Assembly (NCBI GenBank): GCA_009746045.1
Contig: RPFO01000027.1
Coordinates: 3,291,609 to 3,355,608 of the forward strand
Reading direction: 5' to 3'
Length of the DNA stretch: 64,000 nucleotides
From: Mesostigma viride
Taxonomy: Eukaryota; Streptophyta; Mesostigmatophyceae; Mesostigmatales; Mesostigmataceae
Shown here: positions 50,418 through 60,190 of the stretch, piece after piece
Layout: each line of letters opens with the position of its first letter
Position numbering within the stretch: position 1 is the stretch's first letter
The notes under the pieces: model-generated
What the model was told of the DNA's origin: nothing
Databases searched by the model: none
What the model saw: the letters and a program-made list of their open reading frames with translations, nothing else
Made by a program: the position numbers and the translations under genes

Positions 50418-53400
50418 GGAAATAGAATCCCAGCGGGACCGCTCCCTTTTCCCGCTGCCATACCCACTTAGGCCAGCGTACACCGCGTGGGGCAGGGTGA
50501 GATCGGCACGCCGGCGACAGCGTGCCACGCGCCGCCACCGCGAGTACACACTGCAATGCAAGGTAGTGCGTTGGCTTAATTGGCTGTGGGGAGGGGGGCA
50601 AGACCCTCCTCCTAACCCTAGAGGGGCGTGCTCTAAGGGGAGGGAGGAGGCCCTTGCGAGGGTCAAGAGGCACTGCACCTGGCACAGTCGCCGCGTAGGG
50701 GGCGTTGCGACAGGCCAGGAGCAAGAAGGTGCTGATGCAATATATGGGAAGCAGAATAAGTATGAACAACTGCGCGCGGACGCGGTGAGTCTACCAAAGG
50801 CGGAGGTGGCGGGGAAGGCACGGCTGCTCGACCTGTTGGCTATGCGGCCGAGCTGGCGGGAGATATATGCCAGCGAAGAGAACTGCATCAAGCCAGCGGT
50901 CGTGGCGAGCGCAAAGTATTGGAATGTGCCCAAGCCCAGCCGGGGATGCTCCATGGCTGAATGGGGCAAGCTCATGAGCCGGGCAGCGGGCGTGGGCATG
51001 GTGGCGTTCCGGGAGAGGCGGCCCAAGTGGGTGGATGGCTGCTTTGGAGTGGCCAAGGGGGTGGGTGAGCTTCGGTTCATCGTCAACAGGAAGCTGGGCA
51101 ACCTGCTGTGGGTGGACCCCCCCAAGATCCTGCTACCCCACCTGGGCATCCTCGTGGAGGTCTACATCAAAGGCTGGTGCTACTGCGCCAAGAGCGACCT
51201 CGTGTCATACTACTATTCCATCGAGGTGCCCGAGTGGTGGTGGGACTACCAAGGGCTTCCTAGTGTGTGGTCGACTAGCGTAGGTCTGGCAGGGCCCAGG
51301 CGGAAGGTGTGGCCCGTGCTCAAGGTGCTGGCCATGGGACATTCCCATGCGGTGGCGCTGGGGGAGGCCATCCATGAGATGGTGCTCTACATGACCGGTG
51401 CCCTGGATCCGAGGCGCCAGGTCAACTACCTCTCAAGCGCAGGTGAGCTCACCTTGGTGCGCGACGAGTGTGGCCAGCCACTGCGCTTGGCCATCGAGTA
51501 CAAGGAGGAGCGCGCCGGGGAGCTTCAGATTGACCTGGAAAACCCCCCTGCCCCCATGCTGTCCATCACTATTGATGACTTGGTGGCCAGCAACGGGCGG
51601 ACCTGCGAGGCGGTGAACCAGCTCATCACGCGCGCTATTGAGGAAGGCTACCTCCCTAACAACCTTGTGCCGTCTAAGGAGAAGACTAAGATGGCGAGCC
51701 TGGAAGGGGACGAGCTAGAAGCCCTAGGGGTGGTGCACCGACGGAACGGCGTGCTGGAACCAACGGTCAAGCAGCTCAACCTTGTGATCGCCCACACGCA
51801 GGCTATACTCACTCGAGGCCGAGCTACGGCCGAGGGGCTGGCTGCCGTCTTGGGGCGGTGGTTGTGGCTGCAGATGTTAAGCCGCAGCTGCTTGTCCATT
51901 TGGCAGCAATGTTTCAAATTCATCAGCCTGCAAGGGTGGGGGCAGCGATCCTGGGTGCTGTGGGCCGGGGTGCGGGAGGAGTTAGAGTGTGCCCTGGCCT
52001 TGGCTCCCATGCTAAGGGTTGACCGAAGCGCACCTTTGGCCCGTGAGGTGGTTGCATCTGACGCGTCCACCTACGGGCAAGGTGTCGTGTACGCAACCAT
52101 GGAGCCGGGCGATGTGACGGAGCTGGCGAGGGCACGAGAGGTGCGGGGGTACCCGACTTTGCTCATACCAAGTGAGGTGGCCTACGCTGGCCCTAGGCCA
52201 CTGAGCGCGCGGGCGCAACAAGCAATCACTAGCCAGCAATGGCGGGTTGGGGTCCGGAGTCGTTGGCGGGATCCGGGGATGCACATCAACGAGAAGGAGG
52301 TGCGGGCTGCAGTGAAGGGCGTGGAGAGGAGTGCGCGCAGCTTGGCAAACCGAGGCAAGCGGGTGGTGAGGTTGGTGGACTCCACCGCGGCGTTGGGCTG
52401 CTTGGCTAAGGGGCGGTCCTCATCCCACAAGCTCAACAAGCAGTGCCGCCGCTTGTGCGCGCTGACCCTCGCCACGGGGAGTCGTTCCCAGTGGGTGTGG
52501 ACGCCGAGTGCACTTCAACCAGCCGATGGCGTTTCTCGCGGCCAATCCATGGCGACTTTCTTGGCAGGCTGGGTGCGCGACCTGACCGCGGAAGGCATCC
52601 ATCCTAACCCGGGGCCCCCTGCACCTGTTAGCTACCTTCCATTGCTAGAGGGGAAAGTAAAGCCGGCTACTTTGCTGGCCTACCGTCGTGGTCTTGATTC
52701 CCTCTTGACTTGGTGGGAGGCTGGTGGGCGGGCGGACGGGTCATCGTCACGAGCTGACACCCTTGAGGAGACATTTTGTGCGTATGTCGCCTGGGCTCAT
52801 TTTCGGGGGTACAGCCGCCAAGTGTGTGTCAATGCCTTGATGGGGTTGCAACTTTATTATCCCGGTATGGTGAAGCGGTGGGACTTGGCCCGTGGCGTCC
52901 TCGCTGGGTGGAAAACACTTGTGCCCCCCCGTGCCCCTCCTCCCATTCCATGGGAGGCGGCGTTTGCACTTGCCAGCACGATGGTCATGCAAGGTCAGCG
53001 CCTTGCGGGCCTGCTGGTTGTCATCGTGTTCCGCCATTACCTGCGAATCTCGGAGGCGCTGAACCTCCGTGTTGGCCATGTGCGCCTCCAGCCTGACGTT
53101 CGGCTTGGGCCGGCTCAACGGGGCGCCCTACTGCTGAGGTCTACCAAGACCTCTAAGGGCAAGACTCAGTCAGTGGTGGTAGAAGATGTGATGTCTGAAA
53201 CCATCCTCCGTCACTGCATCGCGGGTAAGCACGCTTGGGAGGCCGTGTTCCCTTTCACCTACCCGCAATTCCGGCGCATTTGGCAGGCTGCGAGTCAGGC
53301 CTTGGGGGTCGCCCAGATTTTCACCATTCACGGGCTGCGGCATGGAGGTGCCACTCACGATTTCCTCGCGGGTCGCAGCATGGGGGACATCCAGGGCCGG

Positions 53401-53547
53401 GGGCGCTGGCTTAGCAGCTCCACGGTTGCCCATTATGTGGGCTTGCACCGCAGTTTGGAGGTGCAGCTGCCTGAGGTTATTCTTCGGGCCATGGCCGCCT
53501 GCCCCCCTCGGGCCTGGCGGGCTATTTTGAAATTGCCCTCCACCTAA
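50293..53547 (+). CDS. pol: DIRS polyprotein: RT, RNase H, tyrosine recombinase (copy 2)
   Basis: 1084 codons as an open frame overlapping the end of gag by about 125 nt. True initiation is unknown and the first 100 residues are Arg-rich and weakly coding-like. Domains are as in copy 1: RT with SITIDDLVAS, RNase H with VVASDASTYGQG and LVDSTAALG, recombinase with FRHYLRISEALNLR, HGLRHGGATHDFL and VAHYVGLHRS. The overlap suggests pol may be expressed by frameshifting or reinitiation from gag. This copy lacks the 1-nt deletion that shortens pol in copy 1. All catalytic motifs are intact. Confidence 0.9.
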   Translation: MEGGQPPPAIGGGGCTVSHPGCQGSSPNCHPLGQAQQGSTSREIESQRDRSLFPLPYPLRPAYTAWGRVRSARRRQRATRRHREYTLQCKVVRWLNWLWGGGQDPPPNPRGACSKGREEALARVKRHCTWHSRRVGGVATGQEQEGADAIYGKQNKYEQLRADAVSLPKAEVAGKARLLDLLAMRPSWREIYASEENCIKPAVVASAKYWNVPKPSRGCSMAEWGKLMSRAAGVGMVAFRERRPKWVDGCFGVAKGVGELRFIVNRKLGNLLWVDPPKILLPHLGILVEVYIKGWCYCAKSDLVSYYYSIEVPEWWWDYQGLPSVWSTSVGLAGPRRKVWPVLKVLAMGHSHAVALGEAIHEMVLYMTGALDPRRQVNYLSSAGELTLVRDECGQPLRLAIEYKEERAGELQIDLENPPAPMLSITIDDLVASNGRTCEAVNQLITRAIEEGYLPNNLVPSKEKTKMASLEGDELEALGVVHRRNGVLEPTVKQLNLVIAHTQAILTRGRATAEGLAAVLGRWLWLQMLSRSCLSIWQQCFKFISLQGWGQRSWVLWAGVREELECALALAPMLRVDRSAPLAREVVASDASTYGQGVVYATMEPGDVTELARAREVRGYPTLLIPSEVAYAGPRPLSARAQQAITSQQWRVGVRSRWRDPGMHINEKEVRAAVKGVERSARSLANRGKRVVRLVDSTAALGCLAKGRSSSHKLNKQCRRLCALTLATGSRSQWVWTPSALQPADGVSRGQSMATFLAGWVRDLTAEGIHPNPGPPAPVSYLPLLEGKVKPATLLAYRRGLDSLLTWWEAGGRADGSSSRADTLEETFCAYVAWAHFRGYSRQVCVNALMGLQLYYPGMVKRWDLARGVLAGWKTLVPPRAPPPIPWEAAFALASTMVMQGQRLAGLLVVIVFRHYLRISEALNLRVGHVRLQPDVRLGPAQRGALLLRSTKTSKGKTQSVVVEDVMSETILRHCIAGKHAWEAVFPFTYPQFRRIWQAASQALGVAQIFTIHGLRHGGATHDFLAGRSMGDIQGRGRWLSSSTVAHYVGLHRSLEVQLPEVILRAMAACPPRAWRAILKLPST

Positions 53548-53619
53548 TTTGGTTGTTCATTTCTCTGTCATTATGCTAGGTTCTTTGCCCCTGGCATGGA
53601 TCGCCAGGGAGGGATATAA

Positions 53620-53757
53620 GGGTAAGGCTAGCCTTTGCCAAGCAATAAGTGTTCCCATGAGCATCGGCGGCCGGGATGTGGCCTGCCTTTTGTATGTGCT
53701 CCACTCATTGTTTTAATAAAGAGTCTGGTTACCCTGGAGTTCCACGGTTAATAGAAT
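53620..53757 (+). repeat. B1 repeat, DIRS copy 2
   Basis: 138 bp with the TTTTAATAAAGAG poly(A)-like signal. Abuts A2. Confidence 0.9.
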
Positions 53758-54188
53758 CGTGGTTCTCTGAACATAGTTTCTTTATAGTGAGATGGAAGGG
53801 TAGCCGCTATAGCTAGGTTATTGGGTTCACGTGACAACCTTTTGAGGCCGGTGCGGCCTGATCCGGATCAGTCGTGGCCAAAGCTTTGGCCAGTTTTTTC
53901 TTGGCCAGGTGGCAGGAGCTACGTTGAGATATAAACCTGCCACTGTCTAGGTTTCTTGGCTCATGGCGTAGTGATTAACTAGATCTAGATTCTTTCTCTC
54001 ACGCAATATGTGACCTAATAGCCCCGGCAGCCTTACGTAAGCTGCCGGCAATTAGAACGCCACATTGCGTCATTTGTTCAGACGCAACATTTGCGTGGCG
54101 AAAAAATGCCGTCCGGGCCAAGGCCGCATGACACGCAAAAAAGGACAAAAACAAACCCACCTAGCTAAGGTCGGCCTCTTTTCTTTTC
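53758..54188 (+). repeat. A2 repeat, DIRS copy 2
   Basis: 431 bp, matches 16821-17251. Confidence 0.9.
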
Positions 54189-54213
54189 CCGCCCACCCTC
54201 CCTGCGTGTTTGG

Positions 54214-54258
54214 GGGTAAGGCTAGCCTTTGCCAAGCAATAAGTGTTCCCATGAGCAT
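54214..54258 (+). repeat. Truncated B2 repeat, DIRS copy 2
   Basis: Only the first 45 bp of the 138-bp B block, ending ATGAGCAT, before viral DNA resumes (TGTCGTTG). Both borders end in AT (GATAT/CGTGG and GAGCAT/TGTCG). Confidence 0.85.
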
Positions 54259-56868
54259 TGTCGTTGTAGAAAAACCACCAGTCCACAATTCTCCGACGAC
54301 TACGCTGATAAGCAATGGATCATTGCTCAACTTGGTGTTTGAAAATCCAAGTCTTACATAAAACTTCCTCACCGATTGACGAGCTGGTAGAATCCCATAT
54401 ATTTTGGCAGTGTATTCGTTCATTTGCACGCCGTATTGAACATCGGGACACTTAACAACCGTTCGTATGACACTCTCATTCGTGAGTGTTAGCTCCTTGA
54501 ACCAAGTATTCGCAACACCTGGCACGGGTTTTGTTACGCTGTATTTCCCGAAAATGCTACAATTCCTCGACGAGGTGGACCTGTGACGCAGCTCCAACAC
54601 GTCGCCGACGGCTGTGTACGCTCCGGATGGGTTGTTGGTTTTTAAAGAGTCGAACTCTATGTCTTGTAGATCGTCTTTAATGGGCCAGACATGCGCGCCG
54701 TGGTACTCTCCGCTTAAGTGGAAGACTGGTCGGAGGGGCATCGGAATGTACGGGTCAAGAATGTCTGTAGGAGTGGTTGTAAATATACCGGACGAGTTTG
54801 AGATTTTAGTCATGTCACTAAGTTCTTGAGGAGTTGTTTTGGATATATAACGCTCCACCTTCCCATCCGATTTTCTCCGAAACGCCACCCAGTAGCTGTT
54901 TTGTTGCCTCCATGATGAGTTTAACGTGTATCGAACCTTCGACTTCAGATTGTCAAACAGGTCGAGTGCATAGTCACTATGGTGAAGATTGATACCCAGC
55001 ATACCCCAATGCGTCGTAGCCGCATTTCTCCAGTTCTGATGGGCATCCGTCGTTGCTGGGTGATATTTGTTCGTCAAAGACATAGTATTTTCCGCGAACG
55101 AGACAAAGGCATCGTTGCTGCCCAAATATAGCTGAAAACATAATAGAAATGGGCCGTCTATGAGCTGCTCTGAAAAAACAACACATTTGCTCGGGGCCGG
55201 AGTGGCTGTTTTTACCAAAAAGAATTTTTCGGGAGATCCTTCAAAGTAGTATTTCGAAGCTTCTGTTTGCAGCGTGGTCACGGAGTGGCGCGAGAACGAT
55301 TCTAGAGAATGGAGCGTCGTGGCGGGGCCGTCTATCTCCACGGTCTCCCCTGACAGGTTTGGCGAGTCCTTTACGGTTACGATCCTGTATCTGAGTTCTA
55401 CATCATCGCCTTCGGATGGGTTTTTGAACGTTGTTGTCGTCAACTTCCCGTCCAACGCCACTTGAGACACCCCGTTCGCCATCAGATGAAAACCGGTGAG
55501 AGGATTCAACGACTTCCCCCATCCAACGCCATGGTCTGCGTACACGCCGTTTATCGAGATTTTTACAGGATTGAGGTACGAAATGTACGAACTCGGGGTC
55601 CGGATGCCGGGGTGAAGCTGGCTCATTTTAGAAACGCATATCAACATCCCCCCTTTTTGGGTGCTGCATGCGGTAAGGGTGGAGTCGTTGTATACGTCTA
55701 TCTCGTAGTTCAAAAACTTATTACTACCTGCCGCGACGGGCGCGGTGATTACGGCGTCTTCCCCGCGTAGTCCTCCATTTTGCGAGAGGGAGACTCCGCC
55801 TATCGTCGGGGTGGTCGGCGTGAGCTGTGTGGAATCCATGTACCATCTGAGGGGAAGTTTGCGTTGGTACGCGAACGGGGTCGTCATCTTAATGCCCTGT
55901 TTGAGGGTCGTACCCTCCACTACCTCCCATGTAGCATTGGCGGGAGTGGTGCCCCAGTGGATTGCGTTCAAAGGTTCAATCGGTCCCATTCTCCAATCCG
56001 TGAGCGGCGAGTAGGCACGCGTGATGGTGAACGATCTCCCGGTTAGTGGAAGGCGGCGGTTGTCGTCGCGAATCGTTGCGAAAGACAACAACTCCACGCG
56101 GAGAGGGAGGCCGTTGAATCGAGATCCGCCGAGTCCGAAGAACGCATCGGAAAAATACGGATACCCCACTGTGCCATCCACGACGTTATCGCCCATGGCC
56201 GATTGGGTCACGTGATAGTCGCGATACGTATATTTACAAATCCCACTCGCGTCGCCATTAGTAACATTGTAAGGAAGCTGAACTCGCACATCTTGGTCGT
56301 TGATGACGCTGAACGCGTTTTGATGCGACACGGTCGTCCCGTCTTCGAGATGAAGGACGAAATCCCCGTTCAAATTAGTTATCGACGTGGTGCCTACTCC
56401 GTGTTGGTCGAAAAGATAGTCCAGTTGCGCGCGGGTCAGGACTCTGCCGCCGGGGTCTAGCAGCGTGTCAGGGCTGAAGTCGAAGACGTGGTATTGGTTT
56501 GCTCCCACTTTCGCCGTAAGGTACGGTTCGTTTAGAGTGAGATCGTCGACTATCGTAGTGCCTTCCTTGAAATACGAATACCCGTTCACGACGAGGTTGT
56601 AGACGAGTTCCGATGGGTCACTCGCGGTTTCGTCGTCGTAATCGTCTCCGATTCGCAAATTTGTCGGTTGACTTGGATAAAAAATTTTGAATCCGTCGAC
56701 GACAAGCGACTCATCAAATGGGTGCGACTTGCTCAGAAGCGACGACACGCTAGTCTCAAGCCCGTCGATGTCCGTTTCGACAGCAGAAACACGCTCCTCC
56801 ATTTCGGGGTCGAGCGTTAACCCGGTGGCGAGGTTTGTCGGTCTGCTCAGGGTTGTAAGCACGACCAT
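54259..56868 (-). pseudogene. Giant PLV fibre/spike protein, N-terminal 870 codons (interrupted)
   Basis: From ATG 56868 (MVVLTTLSRPTNLATG) a short coiled coil (about residues 20-45; MEERVSAVETDIDGLETSVSSLL) is followed by beta-rich repeats-like sequence (VVDGFKIFY, VVNGYSYFKEGTTIVDDLTL), and at about 180-190 QHGVGTTSITNLNGDFVLHLEDG. The frame runs into DIRS sequence at 54259. With the downstream part at 48150-48851 the ancestral protein is 1103 residues. An N-terminal trimeric coiled coil with a long beta-structured shaft suits a receptor-binding fibre. It diverges from the plus-strand genes across 24 bp. No family recognised beyond this architecture. Confidence 0.75.
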
Positions 56869-56892
56869 TTATTATCTACGTAGAATATAAAC
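56869..56892. promoter_or_regulatory. 24-bp divergent PLV promoter
   Basis: Between the ATGs at 56868 (minus) and 56893 (plus) lies only TTATTATCTACGTAGAATATAAAC. It has a central palindrome CTACGTAG and AT-rich, TATA-like wings on both sides. Confidence 0.5.
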
Positions 56893-57421
56893 ATGGCCTC
56901 TGAGGCTTCAGAGACCCCAATGAGCTTCCAGGACGAGACCTTCGCCGAGACTCGGGAAGAGCAGGTGGACCTGGTCAGGACGATTCGAAAAGGACAGCCG
57001 TTAAACGATGAACAGAAAAAGGCCCTACGTGACAAGATGAGGATTTATCAACAGCGCTCAAAGGCAGAAAGGGAGAAGAGACGGAACGATGAAAAGGAGG
57101 CAGAGATAACGAAGCGAAAGGTCCTCGCGAAGGAACTGGAAATCCAGCGACAAAGGCTCGTTGAACTCGAGCTGCAAGAAGCTCGAAACAAATCGCGCAT
57201 CGAACGCCTGGCTTGCGGAAGACAGCGTCGCCTCGACACCCGCCGACACGCCGAAACCGAGAAGGGGGCGAAAACCAAGGGAGTCAGAGCCGGACACCCC
57301 GCCACCCCCGATCAAGACCCGCCAGCTTCCACCGCCACCCCCGCCCCCTGTCGCGATGACCCCGTACGAGATTCGCATGGCAGCCATCCGGGCATCCCTT
57401 CTCGCTTCATTAGAGGAATAA
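56893..57421 (+). pseudogene. PLV coiled-coil protein with a frameshift
   Basis: The start MASEASETPMSFQDETFAET leads into a long charged helix (EQKKALRDKMRIYQQRSKAEREKRRNDEKEAEITKRK; about residues 40-105). Near 57200-57220 coding passes to the next frame, which reads EDSVASTPADTPKPRRGRKPRES, a Pro-rich stretch and EIRMAAIRASLLASLEE, stopping at TAA 57419-57421. PRRGRKPR resembles an AT-hook. One inserted base (or a sequencing error) explains the switch. Without it, the protein is about 175 residues. The uncorrected frame reads through into the ATPase, creating a false 320-codon fusion. Confidence 0.6.
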
Positions 57422-57432
57422 ATGTCTTAAGC

Positions 57433-58315
57433 ATGGTAATGGCTGTCATCGAAGAGCGACGAATTCAATCGCTGGAGAACCGGGATATCAAGCAACGATA
57501 CGCCCCTCAGCGTCCCGCCCCGCAAAACATGCCGAGCTTGCACTTCATTGCCAACTTTTGTGGGGCGAGGCGTTCGGGAAAAACAACCGCGGCGGTCAAC
57601 ATGGCGAAGACTTATTTCACTAACAACTCATTCGACAAGCTCTACCTTATCAGTGGATCCGCACACACGGAGCCAAAGTACAAAGAGCTCCCCGAGCCAG
57701 TGATGGAGATGGAAGTGTACTCCAACCTGGCATTCGATGGAATGGTGGATCACATCAAATCTGACCTCCACGAGTACGAGCGGTACAAGGACGATCTCAG
57801 GGTTGGGAAACGTTTCAACGCGAATACGTCCACGGAAAGAAAAACGAAGATTTGATGGAGCTGTCGATGTATCTGCGTCTAGACGCCATGAACTGGACGA
57901 AACCCGAGACCAGGTTCGAGCACGGTCCTCCTAGCTCACTGATTCTGATTGACGATATGCAAGGGAGCGCACTCTACCAAAGCTCTTCCAAGAACGCTGT
58001 CGCGGCTTTTGCTTTCAAGCACAGGCATTTCCTAACGAGTATGATTTTCCTTACGCAAGCGTACACCAGCGGTGGTGTCCCTAGAGCAGTGCGAGCCAAT
58101 ATCAGTTTTCTGGCTCTTTTCGCACAAAAGACCACAGGGCCGCGCGTCAGATCGCGGAAGAGAGCGCAGGAGCCGTGGCGCCAGACGAGTTTCTCGCGCT
58201 GTGGGATCACGCCGTCAAGGACGACCCTCATAGTTTTTTCGGGATCGACTTCGACCAACGCGACCCGAAAAAAATGTTTCGAAAGAACTTCAATGTTTTC
58301 TTGTCGATAAAATAA
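57433..58315 (+). pseudogene. PLV genome-packaging ATPase (FtsK/HerA, A32-like) with two frameshifts
   Basis: Start at ATG 57433 (MVMAVIEERRIQ), 11 nt after the stop of the coiled-coil gene. IANFCGARRSGKTTAAVNMAK is the Walker A region (about residues 38-58). A shift near 57812 leads to REYVHGKKNEDLMELSMYLRL and LILIDDMQGS (Walker B). MIFLTQAYTSGGVPRAVRANISFLALFAQ follows, with the sensor-like Gln. A second shift near 58133 leads to DHRAARQIAEESAGAV...SFFGIDFDQRD and the stop TAA 58313-58315. Both shifts correspond to one missing base, near short homopolymers. The enzyme pumps DNA into capsids. As read, it is inactive. Confidence 0.8.
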
Positions 58316-58337
58316 ATTTCTCTGATTATAATATAAC
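58316..58337 (+). promoter_or_regulatory. AT-rich promoter-like leader of the recombinase gene
   Basis: TTTCTCTGATTATAATATAAC lies directly before the ATG at 58338. AATAAA at 58311-58316 may end the ATPase transcript. Confidence 0.45.
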
Positions 58338-59969
58338 ATGGATCCTTCGCCCGCAAAACGATACACTGGCGTCGAGAAGGAGTACGTTCTAGACACTCAA
58401 GCACTGCTTCGGTACTGCGCGGGATCCCGTCTCGGATCTAAAACGTTAGAACGTGTCGTTAGGATCCTTCAAGAAGCTGGCCACAACGACACGATTCCGT
58501 CCACCTGTCACGATATGAAACCCGAAATCCGATTGGCTATCCTCGCCTTGGTGAGCGACAGGAGGCGTCCACGTGGTCGTTTACCCTCCAAAACGGAAAA
58601 ACGACACGAACCGAAGCGACCCAGAGGACGCCCAAGAATCCACCCCGTGGGGTATAAAAAGCCCGAGCAAAAAAATTGTCTAATGTTCAGTCATCAAATG
58701 ACGGTGACTGTAGAGGAGCGTCGCGAGCAGTGGCGACGGGCCCAGGCGAAGAGGCGAGCCATCGCCCGCGATCAGACGAACTGCATATCGGCCAAGAGCA
58801 AGGTGAAGAAGGGCGTCTGGAATCCGAGTGACCGATGGATCGCGAACAACCAGGAGTGCGCGGACAAAATCGGCTTGCAGGCGACCTCTCCACCCTCGCC
58901 GGAGCCGGTTCATCCCGGCGAAACTACCGCGCGAGTTAGCGATGGGCGATACTGGACGTTCAACGAGGCCGTCGCCGCAGCGGATGCCCGGCCAGAGCAT
59001 CACGAGCCTGGCAGGCCCTCGAAAGAGCGAGGGGCGACGCGCAGAACCGCGAAAGGGTACATCGGCAGGCTGCGAGTTCTTCTCGACAAAATGGGGTGCT
59101 CGCAAGACGAGTCGGTCGACTGCCTCGCCGACACCGCCCTCGTCCTTCGCGTCGTCCACGAGACCTCGGAACCCAAACGCAATCTCGCGCATTCGAAAGA
59201 GGACGCGTGGAGGGAGAACGAGAAGAACCTGTTTGGGGTCGTCAACGGCGTGAATCGAATGATGCCATCCGAGAAGAGGCTCCCACGCGACGTGACGGAC
59301 GCGTATGCTGCCCGGGTCAGTGAGCTGAAGGTCGGCGATATCGACAGGAAGTTCTACAGGGCCGAGAACAAGCCCTTGAGACACACGTACGAGCAGCTCC
59401 AGCGTATCGCGTCAGAGCAATACAAGAAGGATCCGACTTCCGACGCAGCTCTGATGGGTCTTCTCTACCTATCCGGTGAAAAATTGCCTCCGACCAGGTA
59501 CGACCACGATCAAATGCGCATCGTCGGGTCTATCGACGAGCTCGGGCCGCACGAGAACGGATACATTCCTAGCGAGCGTCGCATCGTCATCAAAAAATTC
59601 AAGACGCGAGAGACTTTCGGCGTCTACGACTTCAAGATCCCAGATGGGTACTCTAAGCTGATCAACGCACTGGGGGCGAGAGCTAACCAGGCGTACGTGT
59701 TCGAGGACCCGAGGTCTCCGGGCAATCCAATAGATCACACCCTGTATAGCAGCCGCTATAACCGCATCTACCACGGAATCGATGCAACGAGGCAGGCATA
59801 CATCACCCGTTTCTTGAAGGGCGCATCGTGGCAAAAGCGGAAATGGGCTGGTGACTTGATGGGACACGACGTGCTCACAGGAGCCCTTTACGAGCGACAG
59901 GGGGATGAGTTCACCCACAAGGGTGGCGAGACTGGCGGACGTCGGCTGAGGCCGAGGAAAATACTGTAA
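58338..59969 (+). CDS. PLV tyrosine recombinase (integrase)
   Basis: 543 codons from ATG 58338 (MDPSPAKRYTGVEKEYVLDT). The N-terminal part has an AT-hook-like KRPRGRPRIHP (about residues 93-103). The middle holds a DNA-binding helical region (TAKGYIGRLRVLLDKMG). The catalytic domain (about 350-543) includes LMGLLYLSGEKLPPTRYDHDQ (Arg I), IVIKKFKTRETFGVYDF (Lys hairpin), IDATRQAYITRFLKG (Arg II, where the usual first His is replaced), LMGHDVLTGALYERQ (GH and nucleophile Tyr). Such recombinases replace the retroviral-type integrase in many PLVs and would insert the element into host DNA. The frame is intact. Confidence 0.8.
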   Translation: MDPSPAKRYTGVEKEYVLDTQALLRYCAGSRLGSKTLERVVRILQEAGHNDTIPSTCHDMKPEIRLAILALVSDRRRPRGRLPSKTEKRHEPKRPRGRPRIHPVGYKKPEQKNCLMFSHQMTVTVEERREQWRRAQAKRRAIARDQTNCISAKSKVKKGVWNPSDRWIANNQECADKIGLQATSPPSPEPVHPGETTARVSDGRYWTFNEAVAAADARPEHHEPGRPSKERGATRRTAKGYIGRLRVLLDKMGCSQDESVDCLADTALVLRVVHETSEPKRNLAHSKEDAWRENEKNLFGVVNGVNRMMPSEKRLPRDVTDAYAARVSELKVGDIDRKFYRAENKPLRHTYEQLQRIASEQYKKDPTSDAALMGLLYLSGEKLPPTRYDHDQMRIVGSIDELGPHENGYIPSERRIVIKKFKTRETFGVYDFKIPDGYSKLINALGARANQAYVFEDPRSPGNPIDHTLYSSRYNRIYHGIDATRQAYITRFLKGASWQKRKWAGDLMGHDVLTGALYERQGDEFTHKGGETGGRRLRPRKIL

Positions 59970-60190
59970 AAAAGTCGCCAGTAAGTTCTGACACGGACAG
60001 GTTTTCCATGGGAGATAGTTCCCATAGGCCCATTTAAAACACTCGTGCCATGGGAGAATTCTAAACCGCTCGTAATATCCGGTAAATAAAACTTTCATCC
60101 CAACATTTCCCACTCGAGGGTCAAGAGTTGGTGGTTTCAAAACTTTTTGATCGAAATGTTTTTTTTTTTCTAAACATATAATATAATATC
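59970..60190. other. Intergenic region before the primase-helicase gene
   Basis: No gene. It contains GGTAAATAAAACT (60082-60094), a possible poly(A) signal, and ends with a T-run and CATATAATATAATATC just before the ATG at 60191, a TATA-like leader. Confidence 0.5.

Larger units (their letters stand above)
48852..54258 (+). mobile_element. PAT/Kangaroo-like DIRS retrotransposon, copy 2, inside the PLV fibre gene
   Basis: A1 48852-49283, gag, pol, B1 53620-53757, A2 53758-54188, B2 54214-54258. Nearly identical to copy 1, but B2 is only 45 bp and stops at ATGAGCAT, losing 93 bp. No target duplication is present, and the viral codons on each side join in frame. Orientation is opposite to the disrupted viral gene. 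Confidence 0.93.

Noticed and set aside
54070-54258. C-terminal end of the fibre frame running into the DIRS A2/B2 sequence
   Set aside because: These codons come from the inserted retroelement read in antisense and are not viral.
56893-57855. A 320-codon fusion of the coiled-coil protein to the ATPase
   Set aside because: The second half of the coiled-coil gene lies in another frame with its own stop at 57419-57421, and the ATPase has its own ATG at 57433. The fusion is a frameshift artefact.
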